Counted from the first letter of the stretch, positions 16,115 to 24,395 are shown. The stretch is DNA of 31,947 bases from JBCBWG01 sp039039985 (GCA_039039985.1 JBCCOV010000033.1:1-31947), one strand, 5' to 3'. The notes: generated from the letters alone by a model not told the origin. Program-made: numbers and translations.

Positions 16115-16876
16115 ATGAACGCTTTCTCAATGGACACTGTACGAATCGATACAACGCTTGCCGGACCGCGCTATCAGCAGATCTCAAAGATCCTCCAGTC
16201 CGCTGTTCTTAAAGGGCGGTGGCCCGTCGGATCGTTCCTGCCCGGCGAGAATGATCTCGCGCGGGAGTTCGACGTGAGCGTTGGGACGATGCGCAAGGCG
16301 ATCCAAGCTTTGGAAGCCAACGGGCTTGTGACCCGTCATCCCGGACGCGGAACGATTGTCGCCGACCGAAGGTCGATTTCCGGGCGCCTCCTCAATCGAT
16401 TTCGGAAAGACGGTGAGGCACCGTCGACGACCGGCTATGAGATTATCGAGCAATCGATCGTACCTGCAGATGCAACCGATGCCGAGAGGCTGGGCGCGAA
16501 GACCGGCGAGGATATTGTCACCGTCACACGTTTGATCACGCGAGGCGGTGGCCCCAAGAGCTGCGACTTTGCCAGACTGCGCCGCGCAACCCTCGCCGAG
16601 ATTTTCGAGACCGGCGCGGCAGACGACGCAAACGGGGAGCTCCACGATTTGCAGGACCGCGTGATGATCGGCCGATGTTCCGATTTGATTGATATGACCG
16701 AGGCCGACGATACGCTTAGTAACCTTATGGACATCAAGTTCGGCGAGCCGCTGTTGCGGATCGAGCGCCTCTGGTTCGACATGGCCGGACGCCCGATTGA
16801 GTTTTCCATCCAGCACGTTCTGCTGGGTGATGCGAAGTACGCAGCAGAACACACCGCGACGTTGGTGAAGTGGTAG
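16115..16876 (+). CDS. GntR-family regulator with UTRA domain (HutC subfamily)
   Basis: The 253-residue protein has an N-terminal GntR winged helix at about residues 17-85: RYQQISKILQSAVLKGRWPV, then PGENDLAREFDVSVGTMRKA, IQALEANGLV and HPGRGTIV. A UTRA effector domain covers about residues 105-245 (FGEPLLRIERLWFDMAGRPI, then EFSIQHVLLG). ATG 16115 follows GGAGG at good spacing. HutC-type regulators usually sense a small molecule and repress a nearby catabolic or uptake operon, but no such operon is here: upstream is gene-poor and downstream is convergent fliI, 26 bases away. The effector and target are unknown. It may control itself or a distant locus, or be a newcomer in the flagellar region. 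Confidence 0.88.
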   Translation: MNAFSMDTVRIDTTLAGPRYQQISKILQSAVLKGRWPVGSFLPGENDLAREFDVSVGTMRKAIQALEANGLVTRHPGRGTIVADRRSISGRLLNRFRKDGEAPSTTGYEIIEQSIVPADATDAERLGAKTGEDIVTVTRLITRGGGPKSCDFARLRRATLAEIFETGAADDANGELHDLQDRVMIGRCSDLIDMTEADDTLSNLMDIKFGEPLLRIERLWFDMAGRPIEFSIQHVLLGDAKYAAEHTATLVKW

Positions 16877-16902
16877 GTTATACAACGTCGGCTGAGACCG
16901 CC

Positions 16903-18285
16903 TTACTCGGCTTCTGGCTCACTATTGTGCAGCGCTGCTGCGACAGCCAGGAATGCATCGTCAATCGATGTTTCTTTGGGTCCTTGAATCAGGGCCTGGT
17001 AAAGTCGCGGTGCGAGGTGGACGGCCTGGTCCAGCTCCGCATCGGCACCCGGCTGGTAAGCGCCTGCAGCGCGAAGATCGCGCGTTTCTTCAAACCGGGC
17101 GACCATCGCTTTCAGCTGCGACACCAACTTGCCCTGCTCGCTTGTCCAGCTGAGGTGAGATGTCCGCGAAATCGACGACTGCAAATCAATCGCCGGGAAG
17201 CGCCCTTGATCCGCGACGTGACGGCTGAGCACAATGTGTCCATCGAGCGTACCTCGAATGTTATCGGCAATCGGGTCGTTGATGTCGTCGCCATCGACCA
17301 GTACCGAGAACAGGCCGGTTATCGAACCCGAGTCCGGTCGGCCAGGCCCCGCGCGTTCGAGAAGTCGTGGGACATTCGCAAACACGGAAGGCGGAAATCC
17401 ACGAGCCATTGGTGCCTCGCCGGCCGCCGACGCAATCTCGCGCAAGGCATGCGCATATCGCGTGATGGAATCGACGATCAGAAGAACGCGGTCGCCGCAG
17501 TCGCGAAAGTACTCCGCAATGGCAACGGCGGTTTGTGCAGATAGCTTACGACGCATGGCGTCTTCAGCGCTGGTCGAAACAACCATGACAGCGTGCTGTG
17601 CCTTTTCGGCGAGTGCATCTTCCACAAACTCGCGAACTTCACGTGCGCGCTCGCCGACAAGTGCGACGACAACCGTATCGAAGCTGGTGGCGCCGGCAAA
17701 CATGGACAGCAGTGTTGTCTTTCCGACGCCCGAGCCGGCGAACACGCCCACGCGTTGCCCGACGCACAGGGGGGTAAAAATGTCGACAGCGCGAATTCCC
17801 GTCTTCAACGGAGCGCTCAGCCGGTCGAGCTCCATCGCCGGGAGCGGATCGACTTCAACGTCATATTGCCTCTCGCCGATCGGCAAATCACCGCGGCCGT
17901 CGATTGGCTGCCCGAGCGCATCAATAACTCGCCCGCGCCAGGCGTGCGTCGGTCGGAGGCTGAGGCTATCGCGAACCCAGGCGATGGTCCCAAGACCAAG
18001 GCGTGGGGCCGACGCAAAAAGCTTCACCGTGGCAATGCCATCCTGTAGGGCGATAACTTCACCCATAATGCCCGTGTCCGTTTCGACTGCATCGCCAAGG
18101 CGAACGGTCGTCGCCAGTCCGGCAACCTGAATGTGCGTTGCGGAAATTGCCGTAATGCGCCCGCCAAGCCGAGACGTCGGCAGTTCACACGCGCGCGTTT
18201 CGAACACGCCGGCCAAACGCGCGAGTGGATCTGTGGCCGCATCGTCATTTGCCGGCACACCCACATTGAGGGCTTGATGAGACAC
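16903..18285 (-). CDS. fliI: flagellum-specific ATPase FliI
   Basis: The 460-residue protein is of usual length. The P-loop is GSGVGKTT at about 184-191; Walker B is LLIVDSITRYAHALREIA, where the hydrophobic strand ends in Asp. The catalytic-site region LVGERAREVREFVED and the SGSITGLFSVLVDGDD segment are typical of F1-type export ATPases. It separates chaperones from substrates and helps energise export together with a FliJ stalk and FliH. It starts at GTG 18285, five bases after the flgF stop, so flgF and fliI are one transcript on the minus strand. No fliH was identified in the window. Confidence 0.97.
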   Translation of the reverse strand: MSHQALNVGVPANDDAATDPLARLAGVFETRACELPTSRLGGRITAISATHIQVAGLATTVRLGDAVETDTGIMGEVIALQDGIATVKLFASAPRLGLGTIAWVRDSLSLRPTHAWRGRVIDALGQPIDGRGDLPIGERQYDVEVDPLPAMELDRLSAPLKTGIRAVDIFTPLCVGQRVGVFAGSGVGKTTLLSMFAGATSFDTVVVALVGERAREVREFVEDALAEKAQHAVMVVSTSAEDAMRRKLSAQTAVAIAEYFRDCGDRVLLIVDSITRYAHALREIASAAGEAPMARGFPPSVFANVPRLLERAGPGRPDSGSITGLFSVLVDGDDINDPIADNIRGTLDGHIVLSRHVADQGRFPAIDLQSSISRTSHLSWTSEQGKLVSQLKAMVARFEETRDLRAAGAYQPGADAELDQAVHLAPRLYQALIQGPKETSIDDAFLAVAAALHNSEPEAE

Positions 18286-18290
18286 GGATC

Positions 18291-19016
18291 TTAGTTCCCG
18301 CCTGAAAGGACGCGGATTGCTTCTCTAAATGTGCCGTCGCGCTGGTCGATGGATGCCGATATCGCCTCAAACGTCCGTGAGATCGCAATCAGTCGCGTCA
18401 TCTCAGAAACGGGGTTGACGTTGGATCCTTCAACATAGCCTTGAACGACGCCATTTGATGTGAAGTCGACAACCGGCTCACCGGGCACGGTTGAGGTGAA
18501 CCCGGACGTGCCATAGCGCGTCAGTTCTGCCTCTTTGGGCAATGAGAAGAGCCCGAGCGACGCCACCGCATTGCCGTTCTGCGTAATCTTGCCGCCGCGC
18601 GTAATCTCGATCGGCCCGAGGTTCGCGTTGACGCGTATGGGTGCGCCGCCAACGTCGAGTATCGGATGACCCGTGGTACTTTGAAGCTCACCAGTGGCGG
18701 ATATCTGCATGCGGCCGTCCCGTGTGTAGACCGTACCGCCCGGTGTTTGGATCGCGAAAAAACCCTGGCCGTGTATCGCGGCATCCAGCGGATTGCCGGT
18801 TCGCTTTGCGGCCCCTGGCTGCGGCGAGAACGTCGATGTGCCATCCGAGACGAACGCAACCGACTCGGCCCCCTTCTCGGACAGCACGGTATCGAAGTCG
18901 ACGTGCTCCGCGCGATATCCCGGCGTTGCTGAGTTTGCAACGTTGTTTGCGACGGTATCCAAACGCTGCTGAAGCGCGAGCTGGGCAGATAGCGCGACAT
19001 AGAGACCCGACTCCAT
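18291..19016 (-). CDS. flgF: proximal rod protein FlgF
   Basis: The 241-residue protein starts MESGLYVALSAQLALQQRLD, then TVANNVANSATPGYRAEHVD, the rod-protein signature in its FlgF form. A middle DAAIHGQGFFAIQTPGGTVY segment and C-terminal YVEGSNVNPVSEMTRLIAIS confirm the FlgF/FlgG group. It is distinguished from the flgG at 24396 by its shorter length and its place next to fliI. It is one of the rod subunits in the periplasm. ATG 19016 lies eight bases after the stop of the DUF1217-type gene, so the three minus-strand genes form an operon. Confidence 0.95.
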   Translation of the reverse strand: MESGLYVALSAQLALQQRLDTVANNVANSATPGYRAEHVDFDTVLSEKGAESVAFVSDGTSTFSPQPGAAKRTGNPLDAAIHGQGFFAIQTPGGTVYTRDGRMQISATGELQSTTGHPILDVGGAPIRVNANLGPIEITRGGKITQNGNAVASLGLFSLPKEAELTRYGTSGFTSTVPGEPVVDFTSNGVVQGYVEGSNVNPVSEMTRLIAISRTFEAISASIDQRDGTFREAIRVLSGGN

Positions 19017-19024
19017 GACCTCAA

Positions 19025-19801
19025 CTAACCTTTCCTGATGTTCTGGATCTGTGACAACAGGCTTTCGGAGATTCCAAAAGCTGATCCTGCAATGAGAACA
19101 TTCGGCGTCGAGGTCGAACTCGTTGAGCCGTTGTTCATCTCCCAGAGCACTGTAAAGCGCTGCATCAGTTCTTCGAGCTTCACGGGATCTTGGAAGTCCT
19201 CGATGTTGATGCGCTCTTCCAAGATCTCCGCCTGGCGATCGACATCGACAGAGCTGGATGATTCTGGAAGGTTGGCGAGCGTCTGCGCGACTTTGAGCAG
19301 GGCCGGATCAGCCATCAGACCGTAGCCGGTCGTGATCTCTGGCGCCTGCCGCTGGAAGTACAGAGCCAGCCGAACGCCTTCATTGTCCGCGCCAGCATCG
19401 GTTTCGAGCCTTTGCCGGACATACAAATCGACTGTGCCTTCCTGCGCGCGATCGAAGATCGTTGCCGTCGTGCCCAAGCCCTCGAAATCAAAGACTTCAG
19501 CAAACTCCTTGTATCGGGAGTCCACGAGCTGATTCGCCAGGCTCGACGAATCGTTCACACCCTCTTCAAGGAGCTTTCTGATAAAGCCTTTGGCGTAGAT
19601 CATTTCCTCAAGACCGTACGCGCGCATCGCGAATTGATAGATACGATCATTTTCCATGAAATCGTCTATCGTATCGATATCTGCGATCTTTTCGCGGTAG
19701 TATGCAATTTCGCGCTCGATATCAGGCTCTTGTGCCTTGCGGTCAAGTGCGGCGGTCAAATCACTCGAAATAAGTCGATAGGCTTCGATTGTCGACCACA
19801 T
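19025..19801 (-). CDS. DUF1217-type flagellar-locus protein
   Basis: The 258-residue product starts at ATG 19801, which has GGAGG at the right distance; the longer frame to 19930 is rejected because that extension is Arg/Pro-rich and unlike the rest. The sequence (IEAYRLISSDLTAALDRKAQ, then EIAYYREKIADIDTIDDFME, FAMRAYGLEEMIYAKGFIRK and VRLALYFQRQAPEITTGYGL) matches my recollection of DUF1217, a family found beside motA, flgF and fliI in rhizobia. It is mostly helical with no signal peptide, and its last residues (LSQIQNIRKG) are of the type seen in axial flagellar proteins. Its function is unknown; context suggests a secreted or assembly role. It leads the minus-strand operon and diverges from motA. 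Confidence 0.8.
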   Translation of the reverse strand: MWSTIEAYRLISSDLTAALDRKAQEPDIEREIAYYREKIADIDTIDDFMENDRIYQFAMRAYGLEEMIYAKGFIRKLLEEGVNDSSSLANQLVDSRYKEFAEVFDFEGLGTTATIFDRAQEGTVDLYVRQRLETDAGADNEGVRLALYFQRQAPEITTGYGLMADPALLKVAQTLANLPESSSSVDVDRQAEILEERINIEDFQDPVKLEELMQRFTVLWEMNNGSTSSTSTPNVLIAGSAFGISESLLSQIQNIRKG

Positions 19802-20076
19802 ACCATCCTCCATTTCTCGGCCTGCACTATCGCTGTTGCAGCTGGTGTCGGGCTTGCGATGGGCCGAGCCAGAGGCGCGGTGCGGCGGCCGGCCGCGTGG
19901 TTTCGGGGCGAGTTGTGCCTTCGATGTCACTGTTCGGAGGGGCGGCCTTTCCGCACAGACGATTCGCGATCCACCGCGCGACTCATGCCGACAAATCCGC
20001 GGTTACCACAGGTCCACGCAAGGTCCTGTGCATTATGAGATATTTGCATTGATGCTATTTAAAGTGGAGCACGGCG
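19802..20076. promoter_or_regulatory. divergent intergenic region between the fliI operon and motA operon
   Basis: These 275 bases separate two divergent flagellar operons and must contain both promoters. The right part (about 20015-20060) is AT-richer than the left. GGAG about ten bases before GTG 20077 serves motA. I found no well-conserved sigma28 or sigma54 motif and no strong inverted repeat, so the exact promoters are not assigned. Confidence 0.4.
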
Positions 20077-20943
20077 GTGACCATCATAGTTGGTCTAATC
20101 GTAACCCTGGGCTGTGTCCTTGGTGGCTTTGCCGCCATGGGAGGAAAGGTCAGCGTTATCTGGCAACCATGGGAATATGTGATCATTTGCGGCGCCGCCT
20201 TGGGCACGTTCATTGTGGCAAACCCATTTAAGGTCATTAAAGACACCGGCGTTGCGTTAATGGAGACGCTCACAAGCGACATGCCGAAGAGATCAGATTA
20301 TCTCGAGATACTTGGATGCCTTTTTCTTCTTATGCGGGAATTGCGAACGAAGTCACGTGGTGAAGTTGAAGCTCATATTGATGCACCGGAAGAGTCGGCG
20401 ATCTTTTCTCAGTTTCCGAAATTGATGAAGAGCAAAGACATTGTCGCGTTCATTTGCGATTACATGCGCCTCATTCTCATGGGCAATGCGCGAACCCACG
20501 AGATCGAATCGCTGATGGACGAAGAAATTGAAACGGTGAGGCAGGACAAGCTCAAGGCCTACAACGCACTCGTTGCCGTTTCTGAAGGTCTACCGGCTTT
20601 GGGGATCGTTGCCGCGGTTCTTGGTGTGATCAAAGCGATGGGCGCACTCGACCAGTCGCCGGAGATTCTTGGCAAGCTCATCGGAGCGGCTTTGGTCGGA
20701 ACATTCGCCGGCATCTTCTTCTCCTATGCGGTGGTGACGCCGATTGCGACCCAGACCAAATTGATTCGCACCAAGAAGATGCAACGGTATGTGGTCGCCA
20801 AGCAAACGCTACTCGCGCTGATGAATGGCGCAGTCCCGCAGATTGCGGTTGAGCACGGGCGCAAGGCGATATCGGCATCGGACCGACCTTCGGTCGAGGA
20901 TCTCGAGGAACTGTCGAGCCTGGCTGGCGCGAATGCTGCGTAG
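20077..20943 (+). CDS. motA: flagellar stator protein MotA
   Basis: The 288-residue protein has four membrane helices: residues about 2-20, 30-52, 170-192 and 202-225. The family block SEGLPALGIVAAVLGVIKAM, then GKLIGAALVGTFAGIFFSYA includes the conserved Pro near the proton path and the glycines of the fourth helix. The cytoplasmic loop carries the charged helix (KSKDIVAFICDYMRL) that contacts FliG. It pairs with MotB to drive rotation using protons; MotB is not in the window. GTG 20077 is the start. It is first in arm B and is followed by fliN after a 95-base gap. Confidence 0.96.
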   Translation: MTIIVGLIVTLGCVLGGFAAMGGKVSVIWQPWEYVIICGAALGTFIVANPFKVIKDTGVALMETLTSDMPKRSDYLEILGCLFLLMRELRTKSRGEVEAHIDAPEESAIFSQFPKLMKSKDIVAFICDYMRLILMGNARTHEIESLMDEEIETVRQDKLKAYNALVAVSEGLPALGIVAAVLGVIKAMGALDQSPEILGKLIGAALVGTFAGIFFSYAVVTPIATQTKLIRTKKMQRYVVAKQTLLALMNGAVPQIAVEHGRKAISASDRPSVEDLEELSSLAGANAA

Positions 20944-21038
20944 TCCTGCGGGTAATACAAACACAAGGTAGCGGTTCGTGCAGCGCTCGGCGCTGCGGCG
21001 CTCCGGCACCGGCATACGTGACGAGCGAGAGGTAGAGC

Positions 21039-21368
21039 ATGTCAAATGCGATGGACGTGGAAGCAAGCGGCGACAACGAACTCGCGACCGAAAGTGACAT
21101 GGACTGGCTGGCCTCCGGACGGAACACCGTTCTGCAGATTCCGGTGTCGGTAAAAATTGTCCTCGGCTCCACGAAGATGCCGGTTTCGAAACTGATGGAC
21201 CTGTCGCGCGGGTCGGTCATTCCGCTCGATCGCAAGGTTGGGGAGCCGGTTGATATTGTCGTCAACGACCGCATCATCGCGCGCGGCGAGGTGATTGTCC
21301 TGGACGGCGCAGGCCCGCGCTTTGCGGTATCGATTACCGAAGTCGTCGGCGGCAAGAGCGCGTCGTGA
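21039..21368 (+). CDS. fliN: flagellar switch protein FliN
   Basis: The 109-residue protein ends in an SpoA/FliN domain: NTVLQIPVSVKIVLGSTKMP, then LMDLSRGSVIPLDRKVGEPV and IVVNDRIIARGEVIVL. It forms the lower C-ring with FliM and also docks the export ATPase complex. The N-terminal 28 residues are acidic and variable, as usual. ATG 21039 has GAGAGG upstream. In Sinorhizobium the order is flhB-fliG-fliN-fliM-motA, but here neither fliG nor fliM accompanies fliN. Its stop overlaps the start of a small ORF by four bases. Confidence 0.95.
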   Translation: MSNAMDVEASGDNELATESDMDWLASGRNTVLQIPVSVKIVLGSTKMPVSKLMDLSRGSVIPLDRKVGEPVDIVVNDRIIARGEVIVLDGAGPRFAVSITEVVGGKSAS

Positions 21369-21538
21369 CACGGCCTGGCAACTTCCGGCGGCGCCAGCTG
21401 CTGGCAGCCTCTGTCGTTGGCGCGACGATCCACCTGTATCGCGAAGCAAATCGCTTCGGCGAATCTGGTCGCAGGCGACGTGCCGCACCCCGAATGACGG
21501 AGGTCTTGGCAGATCCGGCGATAGCCGCACCCATCTGA
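21365..21538 (+). CDS. possible small protein coupled to fliN
   Basis: A 57-codon frame starts at GTG 21365 in a GTGA overlap with the fliN stop, the same arrangement as real gene pairs in this window. The product has an Arg-rich N terminus then a hydrophobic patch (FRRRQLLAASVVGATIHLY) and a basic middle. The N terminus is vaguely like a twin-arginine signal, but too short and with no mature domain. It may be a remnant or a small basic protein. Codon use could not be tested here. No homologue is known to me. Confidence 0.25.
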   Translation: MTRPGNFRRRQLLAASVVGATIHLYREANRFGESGRRRRAAPRMTEVLADPAIAAPI

Positions 21539-21602
21539 CGCAAGTCGCTGTCGCTCGCAGCGAGGCTGGGCCGCGAGTTTCTATTCTGAGGAGGTCGGGC
21601 GC

Positions 21603-22697
21603 GTGGCAGAGGAATCGGACAAGCAGTCCCGCACAGAGGAAGCGACGCCCAAGCGCATTATGGACGCGATCGAGAAAGGCAATACGCCTGTCTCTCGCGA
21701 GGTGAGTTCGTGCGCAGCTATTCTTGCGGCAGCGGTGATCCTTCTTGGTCCACTGCAGTTCATGACGTCGAATACGACGGCTCCTCTTAGCCTGCTTCTC
21801 GAACGGTCCTCGGATATCCGCATCTCGGTCGCTGGTGATGCAACCGCGCTGTTCAGCGTGGTCGGATACCACGTCGTCCTCGCGCTCAGTCCCGTCCTGC
21901 TGATACTCGTTGTGGTTGGCCTCTTGGCGGCGTCGTCTCAGGGTGTCCCGTACGCCGTAGCTCACCGGATCAAGCCTGACCCCAAGCGACTGTCGATTAT
22001 CAAAGGCTGGGAGCGCTTGTTCGGCCCCCAAGGCCGCTTTGAATTCGGGAAAGCACTATTCAAGTTTGGCCTGGCATCCGTCGTCGGCACGATTGCCGCT
22101 TTGAGCTACGAGGTGCATGTCATAAATGCGCTTAGCCTCGACCCCAGAGAACTTCCGCAGACCTTGGCGGCCATTTCAGCGCAGGTCTTGTTTACGGTTG
22201 GCGCGTTCCTGGCCGTTCTTGCCGTCGCGGATTGGATGTGGGCCCGGTACAAATGGCTGCACGATCTGCGTATGACGAAGCAGGAAGTCAAAGACGAACA
22301 AAAGCAGATGGAGGGCGATCCGCAAGTTAAAGCCCGCCAACGGTCCATAGCGCTCAATCGCAACCGGCGCCGCATGATCGCTGAGATCCCGAAAGCGACC
22401 GTAATCATTACGAACCCGACGCACTATGCCGTCGCGCTGCGTTATGTCCGCGAGGAAACCCCGGCGCCGATTGTCGTAGGCAAAGGCGTTGATGAACTCG
22501 CATTGCGTATCCGGGAAATTGCGGAGTCCCACGACATTCCGATTGTTGAAGATCGCAGCCTGGCCAGGTCCCTCTACGCCGCGGTGGAGACGGACCGACA
22601 GATTCCACCGGAGTTTTTCCGGGCCGTTGCTGAAATTGTTCTGTTCCTGTCGTCGCGACCGAAGCCCGCGCCGCCGCCTTCACCTACCATCCGATAA
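21603..22697 (+). CDS. flhB: flagellar export switch protein FlhB
   Basis: The 364-residue protein begins with the typical SDKQSRTEEATPKRIMDAIE segment, followed by four membrane helices up to about residue 210. A cytoplasmic domain follows with the autocleavage site NPTH at residues 271-274 (ITNPTHYAVALRY). Self-cleavage between Asn and Pro lets the export apparatus change from hook to filament substrates. The C terminus is Pro-rich (RPKPAPPPSPTIR). GTG 21603 follows a strong GGAGG. The 64-base gap upstream and the strong site suggest efficient separate initiation. Confidence 0.97.
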   Translation: MAEESDKQSRTEEATPKRIMDAIEKGNTPVSREVSSCAAILAAAVILLGPLQFMTSNTTAPLSLLLERSSDIRISVAGDATALFSVVGYHVVLALSPVLLILVVVGLLAASSQGVPYAVAHRIKPDPKRLSIIKGWERLFGPQGRFEFGKALFKFGLASVVGTIAALSYEVHVINALSLDPRELPQTLAAISAQVLFTVGAFLAVLAVADWMWARYKWLHDLRMTKQEVKDEQKQMEGDPQVKARQRSIALNRNRRRMIAEIPKATVIITNPTHYAVALRYVREETPAPIVVGKGVDELALRIREIAESHDIPIVEDRSLARSLYAAVETDRQIPPEFFRAVAEIVLFLSSRPKPAPPPSPTIR

Positions 22698-22717
22698 CAA
22701 AGACGCGCTGGACTGCC

Positions 22718-23134
22718 ATGAAACAGAAACTGATTGTTGATTTGCCGAATTATGAGGCCTTGTTGGCTGCACATGTTGCGGGGTTCGCCAACGAAATTCG
22801 CCAGCATAATGTTGAAGATTTAATCGCTTTTGTCCGGCTCCAGAAAAATGAAACAGTCAGGTCATTACTAGAATCGATCGGCGAGCTCTATTTTAAGCCT
22901 AAAACAAACAGGTTCGTGGATGATACAGAGCTGCTGATGGGTTGGACAATGCCACCGCGCATCTCGTTCTCGATGAAGTTCGAGAACCGGAGCATCGAAG
23001 TGTTTTATAGAATAATTGTGTGCGCGGACACGGCTGCCGTGAATATCGATTATATGCAGTCCGAAGACGCAAACGGCAACGGCGACGTCGCTTTAACGAA
23101 ATTTCAATGCGCTCTTGAATCCGCCCGTATTTGA
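22718..23134 (+). CDS. unrecognised protein between flhB and flgB
   Basis: I do not recognise this 138-residue protein. It has no signal peptide or membrane helix. The N-terminal half is helical (YEALLAAHVAGFANEIRQHN, then FVRLQKNETVRSLLESIGEL). The second half looks like beta strands (PRISFSMKFENRSIEVFYRI, then IVCADTAAVNIDYMQ). No catalytic motif is visible. ATG 22718 has only a weak site upstream, 20 bases after flhB. The gene looks less GC-rich than its neighbours by eye. It is in the operon, but a 109-base gap separates it from flgB. It may be a cytoplasmic accessory factor or an unrelated insertion. Confidence 0.6.
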   Translation: MKQKLIVDLPNYEALLAAHVAGFANEIRQHNVEDLIAFVRLQKNETVRSLLESIGELYFKPKTNRFVDDTELLMGWTMPPRISFSMKFENRSIEVFYRIIVCADTAAVNIDYMQSEDANGNGDVALTKFQCALESARI

Positions 23135-23243
23135 CGCTGCGGTCGCTCCTTTACCGTTTCCGGGTTGAATTTTTCTGTTTTTCTAGCTCAACAGGTCGGC
23201 GCAAGATTGTGGCTATAGATTGGCATTGAAACTGGAGCTGATC

Positions 23244-23624
23244 ATGAACGACTTGCACGTATTTGCCCTTGGTGGACAGCGCATTTCTTGGTTGACAGCG
23301 CGCAGCGTCGCTGTCGCGTCCAATATCGCCAATGCAGATGTGCCGAACTATCAAGCTAAAGATGTTGTTTCATTCGAGCAGACTCTAAGCAACGTGGCGC
23401 CGTCGATATCTACAACGCATCGTTTGCATTTCCAGCCCCCGGCATCCACGCCGGGTGGCATAGAGCTGCGTAACGCTGCCGGACCCGAATTTAAGCACTC
23501 CGGCAACACCGTAAGTATGGAAACAGAACTCTCGAAAGTCGGCGATATCAAATCCGCCAACGCCATTACGACAGGCGTTTTGAGCGCGTTCCATCGCATG
23601 CTGCTTGCAAGTACGAAAGGTTAA
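23244..23624 (+). CDS. flgB: proximal rod protein FlgB
   Basis: The 126-residue protein has RSVAVASNIANADVPNYQAK near its N terminus and the short C-terminal helix (KSANAITTGVLSAFHRMLLA) of FlgB. ATG 23244 has GGAGC at good distance; a longer frame from TTG 23220 adds an unlikely octapeptide and is rejected. It is the rod subunit nearest the MS ring. The 109-base region upstream has AT-rich and pyrimidine tracts and could carry a promoter for flgB-flgC-fliE. flgC begins three bases after the stop. Confidence 0.94.
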   Translation: MNDLHVFALGGQRISWLTARSVAVASNIANADVPNYQAKDVVSFEQTLSNVAPSISTTHRLHFQPPASTPGGIELRNAAGPEFKHSGNTVSMETELSKVGDIKSANAITTGVLSAFHRMLLASTKG

Positions 23625-23627
23625 CAC

Positions 23628-24047
23628 ATGGCCGACGATCTTGTCAGCGCGATTCGCATAGCGTCATCCGGTCTTAATGTTCAGTCGCAGCGCTTGCGCG
23701 TTGTTTCAGAAAACCTCGCCAACATTAACTCGACCGGTGAAACCGCCGGTGCAGATGCGTATCGGCGGAAGACGATCAGTTTCCAGTCGGTTTTGGACTC
23801 GACAAGCGGTGCCACGCTCGTTCGCGTATCCAGTATTGGCCAGGACTCGACTCCGTTTCGTTTGGAGCACCGACCCGGTCACAGCGCAGCAGATGAAAAC
23901 GGCTACATCAAGCTCCCGAATGTGAACGCGTTGGTCGAGATGACGGACCTCAGGGAAGCCAATCGCTCCTACCAGGCGAACCTGCAGGTGGTCCGCCAGA
24001 GCCGGGAAATGGTCAACAGCCTGATTGAACTGATGAGGGGACGGTGA
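23628..24047 (+). CDS. flgC: proximal rod protein FlgC
   Basis: The 139-residue protein carries IRIASSGLNVQSQRLRVVSE, then NLANINSTGETAGADAYRRK, and at the end the FlgC motif VEMTDLREANRSYQANLQVV, then SREMVNSLIELMRG. It polymerises in the rod between FlgB and FlgF. ATG 23628 follows AAAGG. Its stop overlaps the start of fliE, consistent with co-translation. Confidence 0.96.
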   Translation: MADDLVSAIRIASSGLNVQSQRLRVVSENLANINSTGETAGADAYRRKTISFQSVLDSTSGATLVRVSSIGQDSTPFRLEHRPGHSAADENGYIKLPNVNALVEMTDLREANRSYQANLQVVRQSREMVNSLIELMRGR

Positions 24048-24382
24048 TGATCACGCCACTGAGCGGTATCGCGCTACCGACACTCGGTAACAACGACGGC
24101 ACGTTTCCGACGAACCTGTCCAACACGCCGGGCGCAGCACCTGGCTCCGGCACCAGCAAGCTGACGGAGAGCTTTGCAGAGGCGATGGTCGCCGCAATGG
24201 CATCAGTCTCCAACGACCTGAAATCGGCGGAAGCCGCATCGATCTCGGGGATGAGGGGGCAGGCGCCAATTCATGAAGTTGTGCAGAAAGTGATGAGCGC
24301 TGAGCAGAGTTTGCAGGCCGCGCTCGCGGTTCGGGAGAAAGTCGTTTCCGCGTATCTCGAAGTTAGCCGAATGACGATTTGA
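24047..24382 (+). CDS. fliE: MS-ring to rod adapter FliE
   Basis: The 111-residue protein is disordered for its first 35 residues and then shows the FliE core: LTESFAEAMVAAMASVSNDL, then PIHEVVQKVMSAEQSLQAAL and VREKVVSAYLEVSRMTI. It links the MS ring (FliF) to the rod and is the first exported axial component. ATG 24047 shares its first base with the flgC stop; GTG 24044, in frame, is an alternative. flgG follows after 13 bases. Confidence 0.94.
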   Translation: MITPLSGIALPTLGNNDGTFPTNLSNTPGAAPGSGTSKLTESFAEAMVAAMASVSNDLKSAEAASISGMRGQAPIHEVVQKVMSAEQSLQAALAVREKVVSAYLEVSRMTI

Positions 24383-24395
24383 CGAGGAACGTGGT

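Noticed and set aside
15801..16118. 105-residue plus-strand frame before the GntR gene
   Set aside because: It overlaps a competing frame and the GntR ribosome site, and has no recognisable features.
19802..19930. N-terminal extension of the DUF1217-type gene
   Set aside because: The extension is Arg/Pro/Ser-rich, and the GGAGG before ATG 19801 marks a better start.
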